A DNA stretch of 64,000 bases from Myxococcales bacterium (lineage in GTDB: Bacteria; Myxococcota_A; Polyangia; Nannocystales; Nannocystaceae). Positions 36,521 to 45,837 of the stretch are shown piece after piece. Location of the stretch: positions 62,001 through 126,000 of the forward strand of contig JACKDW010000005.1 of the NCBI GenBank assembly GCA_020633295.1, given 5' to 3'. The position numbers and the translations under genes are program-made. The notes under the pieces are model-generated. The model was not told the origin of the DNA. It saw only the letters and a list, made by a program, of their open reading frames with translations, and searched no databases. Positions within the stretch are counted from its first letter, which is position 1; every line of letters starts with the position of its first letter.

Positions 36521-37864
36521 CTACGGGAGCTCGCGGTGCAGGAAGGCGCGCTTGCCCGGGCCGTAGTCACTCGCCACCTGACCGTGACCCCGCAGCAGCC
36601 AGCGGTAGGTCACCAGCCCCTCCACGCCCACGGGCCCGCGCGCGTGCAGCTTGCCCGTGCTGATCCCGACCTCGGCCCCGAGCCCGTAGCGATACCCGTC
36701 GGCGAAGCGCGTGCTCGCGTTGTGGAACACGCCGGCCGCGTCGACCTCGGCCAGGAAGCGCTCGGCCGCGGCGTCGTCCGCCGTGACGATCGCCTCGGTG
36801 TGGCGCGAGCCGTGCTGCTCGATGTGCTCGAGCGCGGCGTCGAGCCCCGCGACCTGACGGATCGAGAGCACCAGCGCGCCGTACTCCGTGCGCCAGTCCT
36901 CCGCGCTCGCGGGCGTCAGCGCGTCGGCCCCCGGCAGCGACGCGAGCGCGGCCCGGGTCTGCGGACACACGCGCAGCGCCACGCCCTCGGCCAGCAGCGC
37001 GCGCGCGCAGGCCTCCAGCGCCGCGCTCGCGCCGGGCGCCCACAGCAGCGTCTCGATCGCGTTGCAGGCCGCGGGGTAGCTGCACTTGGCGTCGACGGCG
37101 ATCCGCGCCGCCAGCTCCGGCGCGGCGTCGTCGTGCAGGTACAGGTGACACAGGCCCTCGGCGTGCCCGAGCACCGGGATCTTCGTGCTGCGCTGCACGT
37201 ACTGCACGAAGCTGCCGGAGCCGCGCGCGATCACGAGGTCGATGCAGTCGTCGAGCTCGAGCATCGCCGCGATCTCCTCGCGCTGCTCGAGCAGCGCGAT
37301 CGCGTCGGGGTCGAGGCCGCGGGCCGCGAGCACCTCGCGCGTGAGCGCGGTCAGGGCCCGGTTGCTCTCCAGCGCCTCGCGCCCGCCCTTGAGCAGCAGC
37401 GCGTTACCTGTCTTGATCGCCAGGCCGGCGATCTGCGGGACCGCGTCCGGGCGCGCCTCGAACACCACGCCCAGCGTCCCGAGCGGGCACGGCACGCGCT
37501 CGAGGAGCAGCCCGTCGTCGAGCGCGCGTCGCAGCGTCGGCGCCCCCAGCAGCTCCGGCGCCGCCGCGAGCTGGCGCAGCCCGTCGCACAGCGCGTCGAG
37601 CTTCCCCGCGCTGAGCGCCAGACGACGCACGCGCGCCGAGTCGAGCTTGCCGCGCGCCTCCTCCTCGCGCGCGCGCGCCATGTCGCGCGCGTTCGCGGCG
37701 AGCAGCGCCGCGCGCCGGCCAGCGTCCGCCAGCGCGTCCGCCAGCGCCGAGAGCACGCCCGCCCGCCCGCGCCCGTCCAGCGCCGCGAGCGTCCGCCCTG
37801 CTCGCCGCGCCCGGATCGCCACGGCGCGGATGTCCCCGGGGTCTCGCACGTCATTCGTCGACAT
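36521..37864 (-). CDS. proA: Gamma-glutamyl phosphate reductase
   Basis: 447 residues from an ATG at 37864. It is a member of the aldehyde dehydrogenase fold family, with PLGTLGVVFEARPDA, the KTGNALLLKGGREA stretch and the catalytic Cys in SYPAACNAIETLL. It reduces glutamyl-5-phosphate with NADPH to glutamate semialdehyde, the second step of proline synthesis, in the cytoplasm. It lies 79 bases downstream of proB in the same direction, so the two form a proBA operon. Length is close to the usual 415-420 residues, with a somewhat longer N terminus. Confidence 0.95.
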   Translation of the reverse strand: MSTNDVRDPGDIRAVAIRARRAGRTLAALDGRGRAGVLSALADALADAGRRAALLAANARDMARAREEEARGKLDSARVRRLALSAGKLDALCDGLRQLAAAPELLGAPTLRRALDDGLLLERVPCPLGTLGVVFEARPDAVPQIAGLAIKTGNALLLKGGREALESNRALTALTREVLAARGLDPDAIALLEQREEIAAMLELDDCIDLVIARGSGSFVQYVQRSTKIPVLGHAEGLCHLYLHDDAAPELAARIAVDAKCSYPAACNAIETLLWAPGASAALEACARALLAEGVALRVCPQTRAALASLPGADALTPASAEDWRTEYGALVLSIRQVAGLDAALEHIEQHGSRHTEAIVTADDAAAERFLAEVDAAGVFHNASTRFADGYRYGLGAEVGISTGKLHARGPVGVEGLVTYRWLLRGHGQVASDYGPGKRAFLHRELP

Positions 37865-37943
37865 CGCCCGAGGTCCTAGCACAGCCGCCGCGCGCGTGGC
37901 GGGCACACCCGCGCGCCCGCGCCGCGCCTGCGCCCGCGCCCTG

Positions 37944-39125
37944 TTAGACGCCCGTGAGCACCAGGTTCTCGCGCGAGATCAGCGTGTCGTAGCCCTGCCA
38001 GCCGAGCACGTCGGCGATCTCGCTGCTCTTGCGCCCGAGCAGCGCACGGCAGGCCGCCGACGCGTAGTTGACCAGCCCGCGCCCGTGGGCGCGCCCGCTG
38101 GCGTCGCGCAGCTCCACCACGTCGCCGGGCGAGAACTCGCCGATCACCTCGAGCACGCCCACCGGCAGCAGCGACGCCTTGCGCCGCGTCAACGCCTGCA
38201 GCGCGCCGTCGTTGATCACGAGCGCCCCCGCGCTGCTCACCGCGACCGCGATCGCGCGGCGGTGCGCCCGCCGACGCCCGCCCGCCGGGATGAAGGTGCC
38301 CACGTCCTCCCCGGCCAGCGCCTGCCGCAGCGCGTCGGGGTTGTGACCGCTGGTGATCACGACCGCGGTGCCCCCCGCCGCGGCGGCGCGCGCCGCCTCG
38401 AGCTTGCTCGACATCCCGCCGGTCCCGCCCGCCGACGTCGTGCCGGCCGCGCGCGTCACCAGGGCGTCGTCGATCGTCTCGAGGCGCCCCAGTCGCATGG
38501 CCGTCGAGTCATGTCGAGGATCCGCGGTGTAGCAGCCGTCGACGTCCGTCAGCAGCACCAGCAGGTCGGCGTCGACCGCCAGCGCGACCCGGGCCGAGAG
38601 CTCGTCGTTGTCGCCGAAGCCCACCGCGTCGGTCGCCCCGCCCGTCGACGCGCGGTGCTCGATCAGCTCGCGCACGCTGACGCTGTCGTTCTCGTTGAGC
38701 ACCGGCACCACGCCGAGCTCGATCAGGCGCGTCAAGGTCGTGCGCAGGCACAGCAGGCGATCGCGGTCGGCCAGGTCCGCCTGCGTCAGCAGCACCTGGG
38801 CGACCTGCACCCCGAGCAGGTTGAACGCCTGGCTGTAGAGCGCGATCAGCTGCCCCTGCCCGACCGCCGCGCAGGCCTGACGCAGCCCCAGCGAGCGCGG
38901 GCGCTCGCGTCGCCCCAGCGCGCGCTGACCCATCCCGACCGCGCCGCTCGAGACCATCAACATCTGTCGACCGCCCCGCTGCTCGCGCGCGACCGCCTCG
39001 ATCAGCGCGTTGAGCCGGCCCAGCGCGATGCCGTCGCGCGCCTCGCCGTCCGCGTGCGTGATGACGTTGGTCCCGAGCTTGACGACGACCCGGCGCGCGC
39101 CGGAGAGCTGATCGCGTCGATCCAT
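37944..39125 (-). CDS. proB: Glutamate 5-kinase with PUA domain
   Basis: 393 residues. The amino-acid kinase domain has VVVKLGTNVIT, MLMVSSGAVGMGQ, VPVLNENDSVS, FGDNDELSARVA and LLTDVDGCYTADPR. The C-terminal PUA domain (SLLPVGVLEVIGEFSPGDVV) is as in the long form of ProB. It phosphorylates glutamate at the gamma carboxyl, the first and usually proline-inhibited step of proline synthesis. The ATG at 39125 was preferred over an in-frame TTG 9 bases upstream. It is divergent from the small P-loop gene at 39203. Confidence 0.95.
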   Translation of the reverse strand: MDRRDQLSGARRVVVKLGTNVITHADGEARDGIALGRLNALIEAVAREQRGGRQMLMVSSGAVGMGQRALGRRERPRSLGLRQACAAVGQGQLIALYSQAFNLLGVQVAQVLLTQADLADRDRLLCLRTTLTRLIELGVVPVLNENDSVSVRELIEHRASTGGATDAVGFGDNDELSARVALAVDADLLVLLTDVDGCYTADPRHDSTAMRLGRLETIDDALVTRAAGTTSAGGTGGMSSKLEAARAAAAGGTAVVITSGHNPDALRQALAGEDVGTFIPAGGRRRAHRRAIAVAVSSAGALVINDGALQALTRRKASLLPVGVLEVIGEFSPGDVVELRDASGRAHGRGLVNYASAACRALLGRKSSEIADVLGWQGYDTLISRENLVLTGV

Positions 39126-39202
39126 TCGCGACAATCTATCAGGCGCCGCGGCGCGACGCCCCCGCGCGACCCACGACGACGCGATCCCGTATCCTGGGCC
39201 CC

Positions 39203-39712
39203 ATGCGCGTCGCCATCCTCGGCAACTCCGGCTCCGGCAAGAGCACCCTCGCCACGCGGCTCGCTCGCGAGCACGCGCTCGCGCGCCTCGACCTCGACAC
39301 CATCGCCTTCGAGCCCGACCGGATCGCCGTGCCGCGCGCGCCCGAGGTCGCGCTCGCCGAGCTCGAGCGCTTCTGCGCCGCCCACGAGCGCTGGGTCGTC
39401 GAGGGCTGCTACCGCGACCTCATCGCGCGCGCGCTCACCCTCGGCGCCGCGCTGCTGTTCCTCGACCCGGGCGCCCAGCAGTGCCTCGAGAACTGTCGCG
39501 CCCGCCCCTTCGAACCCCACAAGTATTCTTCAAGGCAGGAGCAGGACGCGCGCCTCGAGTTCCTGCTCGGCTGGGTCCAGGACTACTACTCCCGCGACGG
39601 CGACATGTCCCACGCCGCGCACCGCGAGCTGTTCGAACAATTCGCCGGCCCCAAGCTGCGCCTCACCGAGCAGCGCGACGCGCTCCCGCAGCTCCCCGGC
39701 GGAGCTGGCTGA
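39203..39712 (+). CDS. Small P-loop kinase-like protein
   Basis: 169 residues from an ATG. It starts with MRVAILGNSGSGKSTLATRL, a Walker A typical of nucleotide or shikimate-kinase-like P-loop proteins, followed by 'LDLDTIAFEPDR', which resembles the DxD region of adenylate-kinase-like 'FlaR/topology modulation' proteins. The WVVEGCYRD segment is also common to that group. No substrate can be deduced. It is convergent with the short roadblock-like frame. Confidence 0.75.
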   Translation: MRVAILGNSGSGKSTLATRLAREHALARLDLDTIAFEPDRIAVPRAPEVALAELERFCAAHERWVVEGCYRDLIARALTLGAALLFLDPGAQQCLENCRARPFEPHKYSSRQEQDARLEFLLGWVQDYYSRDGDMSHAAHRELFEQFAGPKLRLTEQRDALPQLPGGAG

Positions 39713-39729
39713 CCCGGCTGACCCTTGGC

Positions 39730-39933
39730 TCAGCCCGTCGCGCTCACGTTGCCGGCGACGAGCGAGGACAGCGAGCTCTCGGCGACCGTCTCGACGTCGC
39801 CCGCGCTCGCGATCAGCTGCCCGCGCTTGTCGACCACGAGCACCGTCAGCGCCCGCGCGTCGCGCTGCAGCGTCTCGAGGATCGCCTGAATCTTCTCCCG
39901 GGCCTCGCGCATGAGCTCGTCGCTGCTGTCCAT
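39730..39933 (-). pseudogene. Roadblock/LC7 (MglB-like) protein truncated after its first half
   Basis: 67 residues. A helix (MREAREKIQAILETLQRDAR) leads to the strand-turn-strand 'LTVLVVDKRGQLIASAGD' and 'SLSSLVAGNVSATG', which is the first half of a roadblock/LC7 domain. Myxobacterial homologues continue with a GGLAKLLGE-like helix and more strands; here a TGA follows directly. Roadblock proteins regulate small GTPases such as MglA in polarity. Because half the fold is missing, it is probably a remnant, though a short dimer partner is conceivable. Confidence 0.6.
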
Positions 39934-40010
39934 ACGGACATTCTACGCCCGCGCGCGCCGATCGGCGCGCGCCCGGGCTGGCCCGCGCACGCGGCCCCGC
40001 GGCCGGCCCG

Positions 40011-41288
40011 TCACTGCGGGACGTAGGGCGCGCAGGTCGAGGTCGCCGCGCCGACGATCCGGATCGGCGCCATCGGGTTGACCAGCGTCAGCACCTGGCC
40101 GTTGCCCTCGCTGTCGTCGTAGTCGAGCCGCGTGACCTTGCTGAAGATGTCGATCGTCGCCGGGTAGCACTCGGCCAGGCACGTCTCCGACACGCAGCTG
40201 ATCATCCCGGGCGTCATGAAGCCGCCGCACTCGTCCTGGATCACGCCCTGCTCGATCGAGCAGTGGAACGCCTCGTCGCACACCGGGTCGGCCCCGCAGG
40301 CCGCGTAGTCCGCCGGGCAGTTGGCCTCGAGGCACGGCACGCAGGTCGTGTCGACCGCCTCGGTGAAGAAGTACGCGTCGCCGCTGTGGAACGCCATCGC
40401 CGACGCCCGCGTCTTGCTCAGCCCGGCGAGCGGCAGCGTGCTGATCGGCATCGCGGTGTCCTTGTCGTACTCGATCAGCTTCGCCGGGTTGACGCCCGCG
40501 AACGCGAACAGCCGGCCCTCGCCCGTGCCCGCCAGCTCGCCGCCGTCGTAGTCGACCGGCCCGAGCGAGGCCAGCTCCATCGTCATCGGGTCGAAGACCC
40601 CGAGCGCGCCCGCGCCCGGCCCCTCCGAGAACGGCCCCTCGCCGCTGTACGAGTGCAAGAACAGCCGATCGCACAGGTCGAAGTTGTCCTCGGGCGCGAA
40701 CGACATGCCGAACAGCCCGAACGCCTGACCGCCCACGACGCCCGCGAACTCGCAGGGCGCCGGCGCCATCGGGTCGAAGGTGTACACGTCCTCGCTCGCG
40801 TACTGGATCCACGCGAGCCCGGTGCGGTCGACCGCGAGCGAGAACGGCTTCTGCTCTCCGGGACAGATCACGTCCGTGACGTACTCGAAGACGTCGCCGA
40901 GCGGATCGTAGGTGTAGATCTCGTCGTCGTCCGAGAGCAGGTAGATCAGGTCGTTCCCCGGCACGCACGCGCAGGCCTCATCCCCCGTCGTCGCGGTGGT
41001 CCCGACCCCCTCGGTCGTCGCCTCGCCGGTCGCGCCCGTCGTCTCGCCTCCCGTGCTCGCGCCCGTCGCGTCCGTGGTCGTCGTCCCCGACGTCTCGCCC
41101 GCCGATCCGGTCCCGGGCCCCGCGGTCGTCTGCGTCCCCGTCGTCCCCGTCGTCCCGGCCGTCGTGCCGGCGCTCGTCGGCCCGCTCGCCCCGCCGGTCG
41201 TGCCGGTCGTCGTCGTGTCGTCGCCGCAGCCCACGAGCAGCAGCGCCGCGCCGAGAGCCACCCCCGCTCGCCATTCGCTTCGCGTCAT
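40011..41288 (-). CDS. Lipoprotein with Thr/Gly linker and beta-propeller-like domain
   Basis: 425 residues from the ATG at 41288. The lipobox is LLLVGC. A long Thr/Gly/Ala/Ser linker (about 75 residues) precedes a Cys-containing domain with repeated 'YTYDPLGDVFEYV', 'VYTFDPMAPAPCEF' and 'LGVFDPMTMELASL' motifs, suggesting a propeller-like fold. A Cys-rich insertion follows (CVPCLEANCPADYAACGADPVC). It is surface or periplasmic, with no enzyme motif. It is divergent from the radical SAM gene. Confidence 0.8.
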   Translation of the reverse strand: MTRSEWRAGVALGAALLLVGCGDDTTTTGTTGGASGPTSAGTTAGTTGTTGTQTTAGPGTGSAGETSGTTTTDATGASTGGETTGATGEATTEGVGTTATTGDEACACVPGNDLIYLLSDDDEIYTYDPLGDVFEYVTDVICPGEQKPFSLAVDRTGLAWIQYASEDVYTFDPMAPAPCEFAGVVGGQAFGLFGMSFAPEDNFDLCDRLFLHSYSGEGPFSEGPGAGALGVFDPMTMELASLGPVDYDGGELAGTGEGRLFAFAGVNPAKLIEYDKDTAMPISTLPLAGLSKTRASAMAFHSGDAYFFTEAVDTTCVPCLEANCPADYAACGADPVCDEAFHCSIEQGVIQDECGGFMTPGMISCVSETCLAECYPATIDIFSKVTRLDYDDSEGNGQVLTLVNPMAPIRIVGAATSTCAPYVPQ

Positions 41289-41652
41289 CCCGCGCAGCGT
41301 ACCACCGACGCGGCGCAGCCCGTCGGCCGGCGCGCCCGGGGTCAAGCCCGCGTCGAGCCCCGCGCCGGCGCCCCTCGGGCTGCCCCGGCGCGGAGCCGAT
41401 CGCGCGGCGCGACGCGTGCATGTCCCTGTAGCCATCCCATCGCAGCGCCGCCGCGCGCGACCGCGAGGCCAGACCGCGGCTGCGGTCGTGGCCCCGCGCG
41501 CGCCTCGAGACCGAGCTCGCTACGCGCCGGCGGAGCAGGTCGCGCGCGCAGGCGTTCGTGCTCGGCGGGCGCGCCGAGCAGCGCGGGTCTCGTGGAGCGC
41601 CGCGCTCGGGCGCGCCGGGGCGAGGCTGTCCCGTGATACAGTCGAGCTCGAG

Positions 41653-42978
41653 ATGTCGCTCGAAGATGTCCGCCGGCGGCTGCCGATCGTCACGCTGCCG
41701 GCGCCCGACAGCCGCTGGACCACCAACGCCGCGCGCGAGCGCGCCGCCGGCCCGCGCTGGGCGGTCTGGGAGCTGACGCTCGCCTGCGATCAGAAGTGCG
41801 CCCACTGCGGGCCGCGTGCCGGGGCGCGACGCCCGAACGAGCTCACGACCGAGGAGTGCCTGCAGATCGTCCAGGAGCTGCGCGAGCTCGGCTGCGGCGA
41901 GGTCGTGCTCATCGGCGGCGAGGCCTACCTGCGCAACGACTTCATCCTGATCATCCGCGCCATCCGGGAGGCCGGGATGAGCTGCACGATGACCACCGGC
42001 GGCCTCAACCTCACGCCGGCGCGCGTCGACGCGATGATGGAGGCGGGGATCCGCAGCGTCACCTTCTCGATCGACGGGCTCGAGGCGACGCACGACCGGC
42101 TCCGCGGCGTCGCCGGCAGCTGGCGGCGCGCGCTCGCGGCCCTGCGCTACCTCCACGCGCGCGGCGGCAAGGTCGCGAGCAACACCCAGATCAACGCGCT
42201 CACGCGCCACGAGCTGCTGCCGCTGTTCGAAGTGCTCGCCGACGCCGGGATCCACTCCTGGCAGCTGCAGATCACCGTCCCCCACGGCAACGCCGCCGAC
42301 AACCCCGAGCTCATCCTGCAGCCCTACATGTTCCTGGAGCTGTTCGAAACGCTCGAGCGCGTGCTCGAGCGCTGCCAGGCGCGCGGCGTCCGGATGTGGC
42401 CGGGCAACAACCTCGGCTACTTCGGCCCGCTCGAGCGACGGCTGCGCAAGTCGCAGAACCGCTACTGGACGGGCTGCTCGGCGGGGCGCGCGGTCATGGG
42501 GATCGAGAGCGACGGCGCGATCAAGAGCTGCCCGAGCCTCGGCGGACCGTTAAACATCGGCGGCAGCTGGCGCGAGCACGGCGTCGCCACGCTGTGGCAA
42601 GAGACCTACCAGCTCGGCTACATCCGCCACCGCACCGTCGACGATCTGTGGGGCTACTGCCGCGAGTGCTACTACGCCGAGACCTGCATGGCCGGCTGCA
42701 CCGCGGCCGCCGAGCCGGTGTTCGGGCGCCCGGGCAACAACCCGTTCTGTCACCACCGCGCGCTGATGATGGATCGTCAGGGCCTGCGCGAGCGCCTCGA
42801 GCAGGTCCAGGGCGCTGCGGGCGGCGGCTTCGACAACGGCCTGTTCCGCCTGATCCGCGAGCACAAGGACCCCGAACTGCGGGCCGCGCACGGCCCCGTC
42901 GCGGTCGTCGAGCCGCGCGTGTCGCGAGCCGTGGAGCCCACCGGCCCCGGGCGCCCGCTGGCAAGCGCGAAACCATAA
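41653..42978 (+). CDS. Radical SAM/SPASM protein
   Basis: 441 residues. The radical SAM cluster motif is CDQKCAHC, followed by a GGEAYL stretch and the usual barrel motifs (SFSIDGLEATHDRLRG). The C-terminal SPASM-like region has Cys in GCSAG, IKSCPSLGG, GYCRECYYAETCMAGC and PFCHHRA, enough for additional iron-sulfur clusters. It uses S-adenosylmethionine to generate a radical, often to modify a peptide or protein. No small precursor peptide gene is obvious next to it. The ATG at 41653 was chosen by the start of similarity-like sequence; the longer open frame upstream is not coding. Confidence 0.87.
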   Translation: MSLEDVRRRLPIVTLPAPDSRWTTNAARERAAGPRWAVWELTLACDQKCAHCGPRAGARRPNELTTEECLQIVQELRELGCGEVVLIGGEAYLRNDFILIIRAIREAGMSCTMTTGGLNLTPARVDAMMEAGIRSVTFSIDGLEATHDRLRGVAGSWRRALAALRYLHARGGKVASNTQINALTRHELLPLFEVLADAGIHSWQLQITVPHGNAADNPELILQPYMFLELFETLERVLERCQARGVRMWPGNNLGYFGPLERRLRKSQNRYWTGCSAGRAVMGIESDGAIKSCPSLGGPLNIGGSWREHGVATLWQETYQLGYIRHRTVDDLWGYCRECYYAETCMAGCTAAAEPVFGRPGNNPFCHHRALMMDRQGLRERLEQVQGAAGGGFDNGLFRLIREHKDPELRAAHGPVAVVEPRVSRAVEPTGPGRPLASAKP

Positions 42979-43066
42979 GCACGCGCCGGTCGGGCGCGCG
43001 CTCGACATCGTCGACTTCGTCGTCAACCTCGACCTCCCCGCCGAGCGCCGACGAACGCGACGTTCG

Positions 43067-43750
43067 CTACGGCATCCAGCCCTCGGGATCATCCGGCCGC
43101 TCGCTCGCGCGGACCATCCCGTGCCGCTGCGACGCGATCGCCCGGCGCGCGTCGTCGGCCAGCTCCTGCGGCACGCGCACCGTGTGTCGCGCCCCCTCGA
43201 GGCGCATGCCGCCGGTCCACAGATCGCGCCGCACCTTGCGGACCGAGTCGAAGCCGAGCCGCGCCGGCTCACCGCGGCGCGGGATGTCGATCACCGAGTT
43301 GTCCGTGATCAGCGTGGCCCGTCGGCTCGAGAATTGCCGCAGCAGCACCAGCAGCGCGGGCGCGAACAGGACCGCGAGCGGGCGCCAGAGCGACGCCCAG
43401 GGCTGCCACCAGAACCCCGGATAAAACGCGGTCACGAGGACCAGCACGGCCGCGCACACGCCGACCACCCAGAGCACAGGCCGCGGCTCGATCGCGTCCT
43501 TCACCCCCCACCAGATCAGCGCCTCGTGCTGGCGCAGCTGCTTGGCGTAGGCCAGCGGCAACGTCCCGGGGGAGGGCGGCGCCGACGGAGCCCGGCGCCG
43601 CGCCGGCGCGACGACCTCCTCGGCCGCGTCCGCCTCCGCGCCGCTCACGACCTCCGCGTCGATCGCCGTCGGGTTCTTCTCGACCAGCCGCAGCGTCACG
43701 TCGTCACGTCTCCCCGCTCGCGCGGCCGGCTCGACTCGCCCACGCGCCAT
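43067..43750 (-). CDS. Two-helix membrane protein with PH-like C terminus
   Basis: 227 residues. A charged N-terminal region (about 90 residues) precedes two hydrophobic segments ('VLWVVGVCAAVLVLVTAFY', 'PLAVLFAPALLVLLRQF'). The last 80 residues ('RRATLITDNSVIDIPRRG...FDSVRKVRRDLWTGG') look like a small beta-rich domain similar to bacterial PH domains. It stands just upstream of aroC on the same strand, with a gap of 54 bases. Function unknown. Confidence 0.68.
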   Translation of the reverse strand: MARGRVEPAARAGRRDDVTLRLVEKNPTAIDAEVVSGAEADAAEEVVAPARRRAPSAPPSPGTLPLAYAKQLRQHEALIWWGVKDAIEPRPVLWVVGVCAAVLVLVTAFYPGFWWQPWASLWRPLAVLFAPALLVLLRQFSSRRATLITDNSVIDIPRRGEPARLGFDSVRKVRRDLWTGGMRLEGARHTVRVPQELADDARRAIASQRHGMVRASERPDDPEGWMP

Positions 43751-43804
43751 CGTACCCGGCTTCGCGCGCCGACTGACAGCCCCGCCGTGACGCCGCGCGC
43801 TCGC

Positions 43805-44908
43805 TCACAACGACCCGTCGACGCGCGCGAGCCGGGCGTGCAGCATCTGGTCACACAGCACCAGCGCGACCATGGCCTCGACCATCGGCACCGCCCGCGG
43901 CAGCACGCAGGGGTCGTGGCGCCCCTTGGCCTGGTAGGTCACCTGCGCGCCGTCCCGCGTGACCGTCTGCTGCGGTTTAAAGATCGTCGCCACCGGCTTG
44001 AACGCGACCGCGAGCCGGATCGTCTCGCCGTTGCTGATCCCGCCCTGGATCCCGCCGCTGCGGTTCGTCACCGTCCGGATCCGCCCGTCGACGGGGTCGA
44101 TCGTGAACGGGTCGTTGTGCTCCGAGCCGCGCATGCGCCGGGCCGCGAAGCCCTCGCCGACCTCGAAGCCGCGGCTCGCCGGCAGGCTCATCAGCGCGCC
44201 GGCCAGCGACGCGGTGAGCTTGCCGAACACCGGCGCCCCCCAGCCCGCCGGCACGCCGCGCGCGACGCAGCGGACCACGCCGCCCACCGTGTCGCCGTCG
44301 CGCCGCGCCGCGTCGATCGCCTCGATCATGGCCTCGGAGACAGACGCGTCGGGGCACCGCACGGGCGTCGCGTCGACCTCCTCGCGGGTCACGCGCTCGC
44401 CGTCGACGGTCGCCGCGATCCCGGCGACATCGTCGACCCACGCGACGATCTCGACGCCGTGGGCGACCGCGAGCAGGTCCTCGGCCAGCGCCCCCGCGGC
44501 CACGCGCGCGACCGTCTCCCGCGCCGACGCCCGCCCGCCGCCGGAGACGGCCCGCAGCCCGTAGCGCGCGTCGTAGGTGTAGTCCGCGTGCGACGGCCGG
44601 TACACGCGCTCGAGCTCCGCGTACGCGCGCCCGCGCGCGTCCTCGTTGCGCACGAGCAGCGCGATCGGGGTGCCCAGCGTCAGGCCCGTGCCCGGCTCGA
44701 GCCCGCTGAGCACCTCGTAGCCGTCCGGCTCCCGCCGCGGCGAGCTCAGCCGCCCCTGCCCCGGCCGCCGGCGCGCGAGCTGGGCGTTGACGCGCGCGTG
44801 CGGAAACGGGTGTCCTGAAGGACATCCGTCGATCACGACCCCCAGGCCCGCGCCGTGCGACTCGCCGAAGGTCGTCACCCGCAGCAGCTGGCCGAAGGTG
44901 TTGCTCAC
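43805..44908 (-). CDS. aroC: Chorismate synthase
   Basis: 367 residues from a GTG at 44908. Conserved regions include NTFGQLLRVTTFGESHG, RRRPGQGRLSSPRREPD, RPSHADYTYDARYG, GGGRASARETVARVAAGA, GEGFAARRMRGSEHND and NRSGGIQGGISNGE. It converts EPSP to chorismate with reduced FMN, the last common step to aromatic amino acids. Its GTG overlaps the stop of the alpha/beta hydrolase gene (GTGA), so it is translationally coupled to it. Confidence 0.96.
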   Translation of the reverse strand: MSNTFGQLLRVTTFGESHGAGLGVVIDGCPSGHPFPHARVNAQLARRRPGQGRLSSPRREPDGYEVLSGLEPGTGLTLGTPIALLVRNEDARGRAYAELERVYRPSHADYTYDARYGLRAVSGGGRASARETVARVAAGALAEDLLAVAHGVEIVAWVDDVAGIAATVDGERVTREEVDATPVRCPDASVSEAMIEAIDAARRDGDTVGGVVRCVARGVPAGWGAPVFGKLTASLAGALMSLPASRGFEVGEGFAARRMRGSEHNDPFTIDPVDGRIRTVTNRSGGIQGGISNGETIRLAVAFKPVATIFKPQQTVTRDGAQVTYQAKGRHDPCVLPRAVPMVEAMVALVLCDQMLHARLARVDGSL

Positions 44909-45771
44909 CGCGCCCCCGCCTCCGGCGCGTCCAGGAACTCGAGCACGCGCGCGCGCCAGGCCTCCGCCGCCTCGATCGCGACCGTGTGCCCGACCCCCGC
45001 CAGCACCTCCGCGCGCGCCGGGCCCGAGCACGCGGCCGCGAGCTGCTCGAGATCCTCGGCTGGCGCCAGCCGGTCGTGCTCGCCCGCCAAGAGCAGCGCG
45101 GGGCAGCGGATCTCGGGCGCCAGCGCGAGCGGCGACCACGGCGAGCCGTGCCCGCCGTCGAGCGTCTGCTCAAACAGCGCCCGGATCCCCTCGTAGGAGT
45201 TGCGCTGCACCGTCGCGCGGACCATCGCCTCGAGCATGTGCTCGTACTTCGCCAGGTACGCGGGCCCCAGCGTGTCCGCCAGGCTCAGCCACGCGAGCGT
45301 CTCGAGCGTGCCGGTCGCCAGCGCCGCCCGCCACGCCCGCACGATCACGCGGCCGACCGCCCCTCGCCCCGCGCTCACGCCCGAGATCACCAGCCGACGA
45401 ATCCGCGCCGGCTCGCGCGCCGCGATCGCCAGGGCCACGCGACCGCCGAACGAGAACCCGCACAGGTCCACGGGCCCCTCGAGCTCCAAGGCCTCGAGCA
45501 GGCGGACGAAGTCGTCGACGTGCCGCGCGAACGAGACATCCTCCAGGCCCAGCGCGCCGCGCCCCTGGCCGCGCGCCTCGTAGACCACGACCTCGCGCTC
45601 GGCCGCGAGCGAGCGGATCTGGCCGCTCCAGCTCGTCAGCGTCTGCGTCATGCCCCCGAGGATCACGAGCGGCGGGCCGGCGCGCGTCGCCTGCAGCGGC
45701 CCGCGCCGATCGACCCGGATCGACCCGGGGCGCCCCTGCACAACGTCGTGAATCGTGACCGACTCCGCCAT
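44905..45771 (-). CDS. Alpha/beta hydrolase
   Basis: 288 residues. The nucleophile elbow is GFSFGGRVAL; the acidic residue is in AGEHDRLAPAED and the His in GVGHTVAIE, giving a complete triad. The overall shape is that of MenH/BioH-like hydrolases of about 270-290 residues. It overlaps the aroC start by 4 bases, so its activity may be linked to chorismate use, but this is not proven. The ATG at 45771 is the best start. Confidence 0.85.
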   Translation of the reverse strand: MAESVTIHDVVQGRPGSIRVDRRGPLQATRAGPPLVILGGMTQTLTSWSGQIRSLAAEREVVVYEARGQGRGALGLEDVSFARHVDDFVRLLEALELEGPVDLCGFSFGGRVALAIAAREPARIRRLVISGVSAGRGAVGRVIVRAWRAALATGTLETLAWLSLADTLGPAYLAKYEHMLEAMVRATVQRNSYEGIRALFEQTLDGGHGSPWSPLALAPEIRCPALLLAGEHDRLAPAEDLEQLAAACSGPARAEVLAGVGHTVAIEAAEAWRARVLEFLDAPEAGAR

Positions 45772-45837
45772 CGTCGCGCCGGTATACCGCGGACGCGCGC
45801 CCGCGGGAACACGAGCGAGCTCGTGTACACTCGCTCC

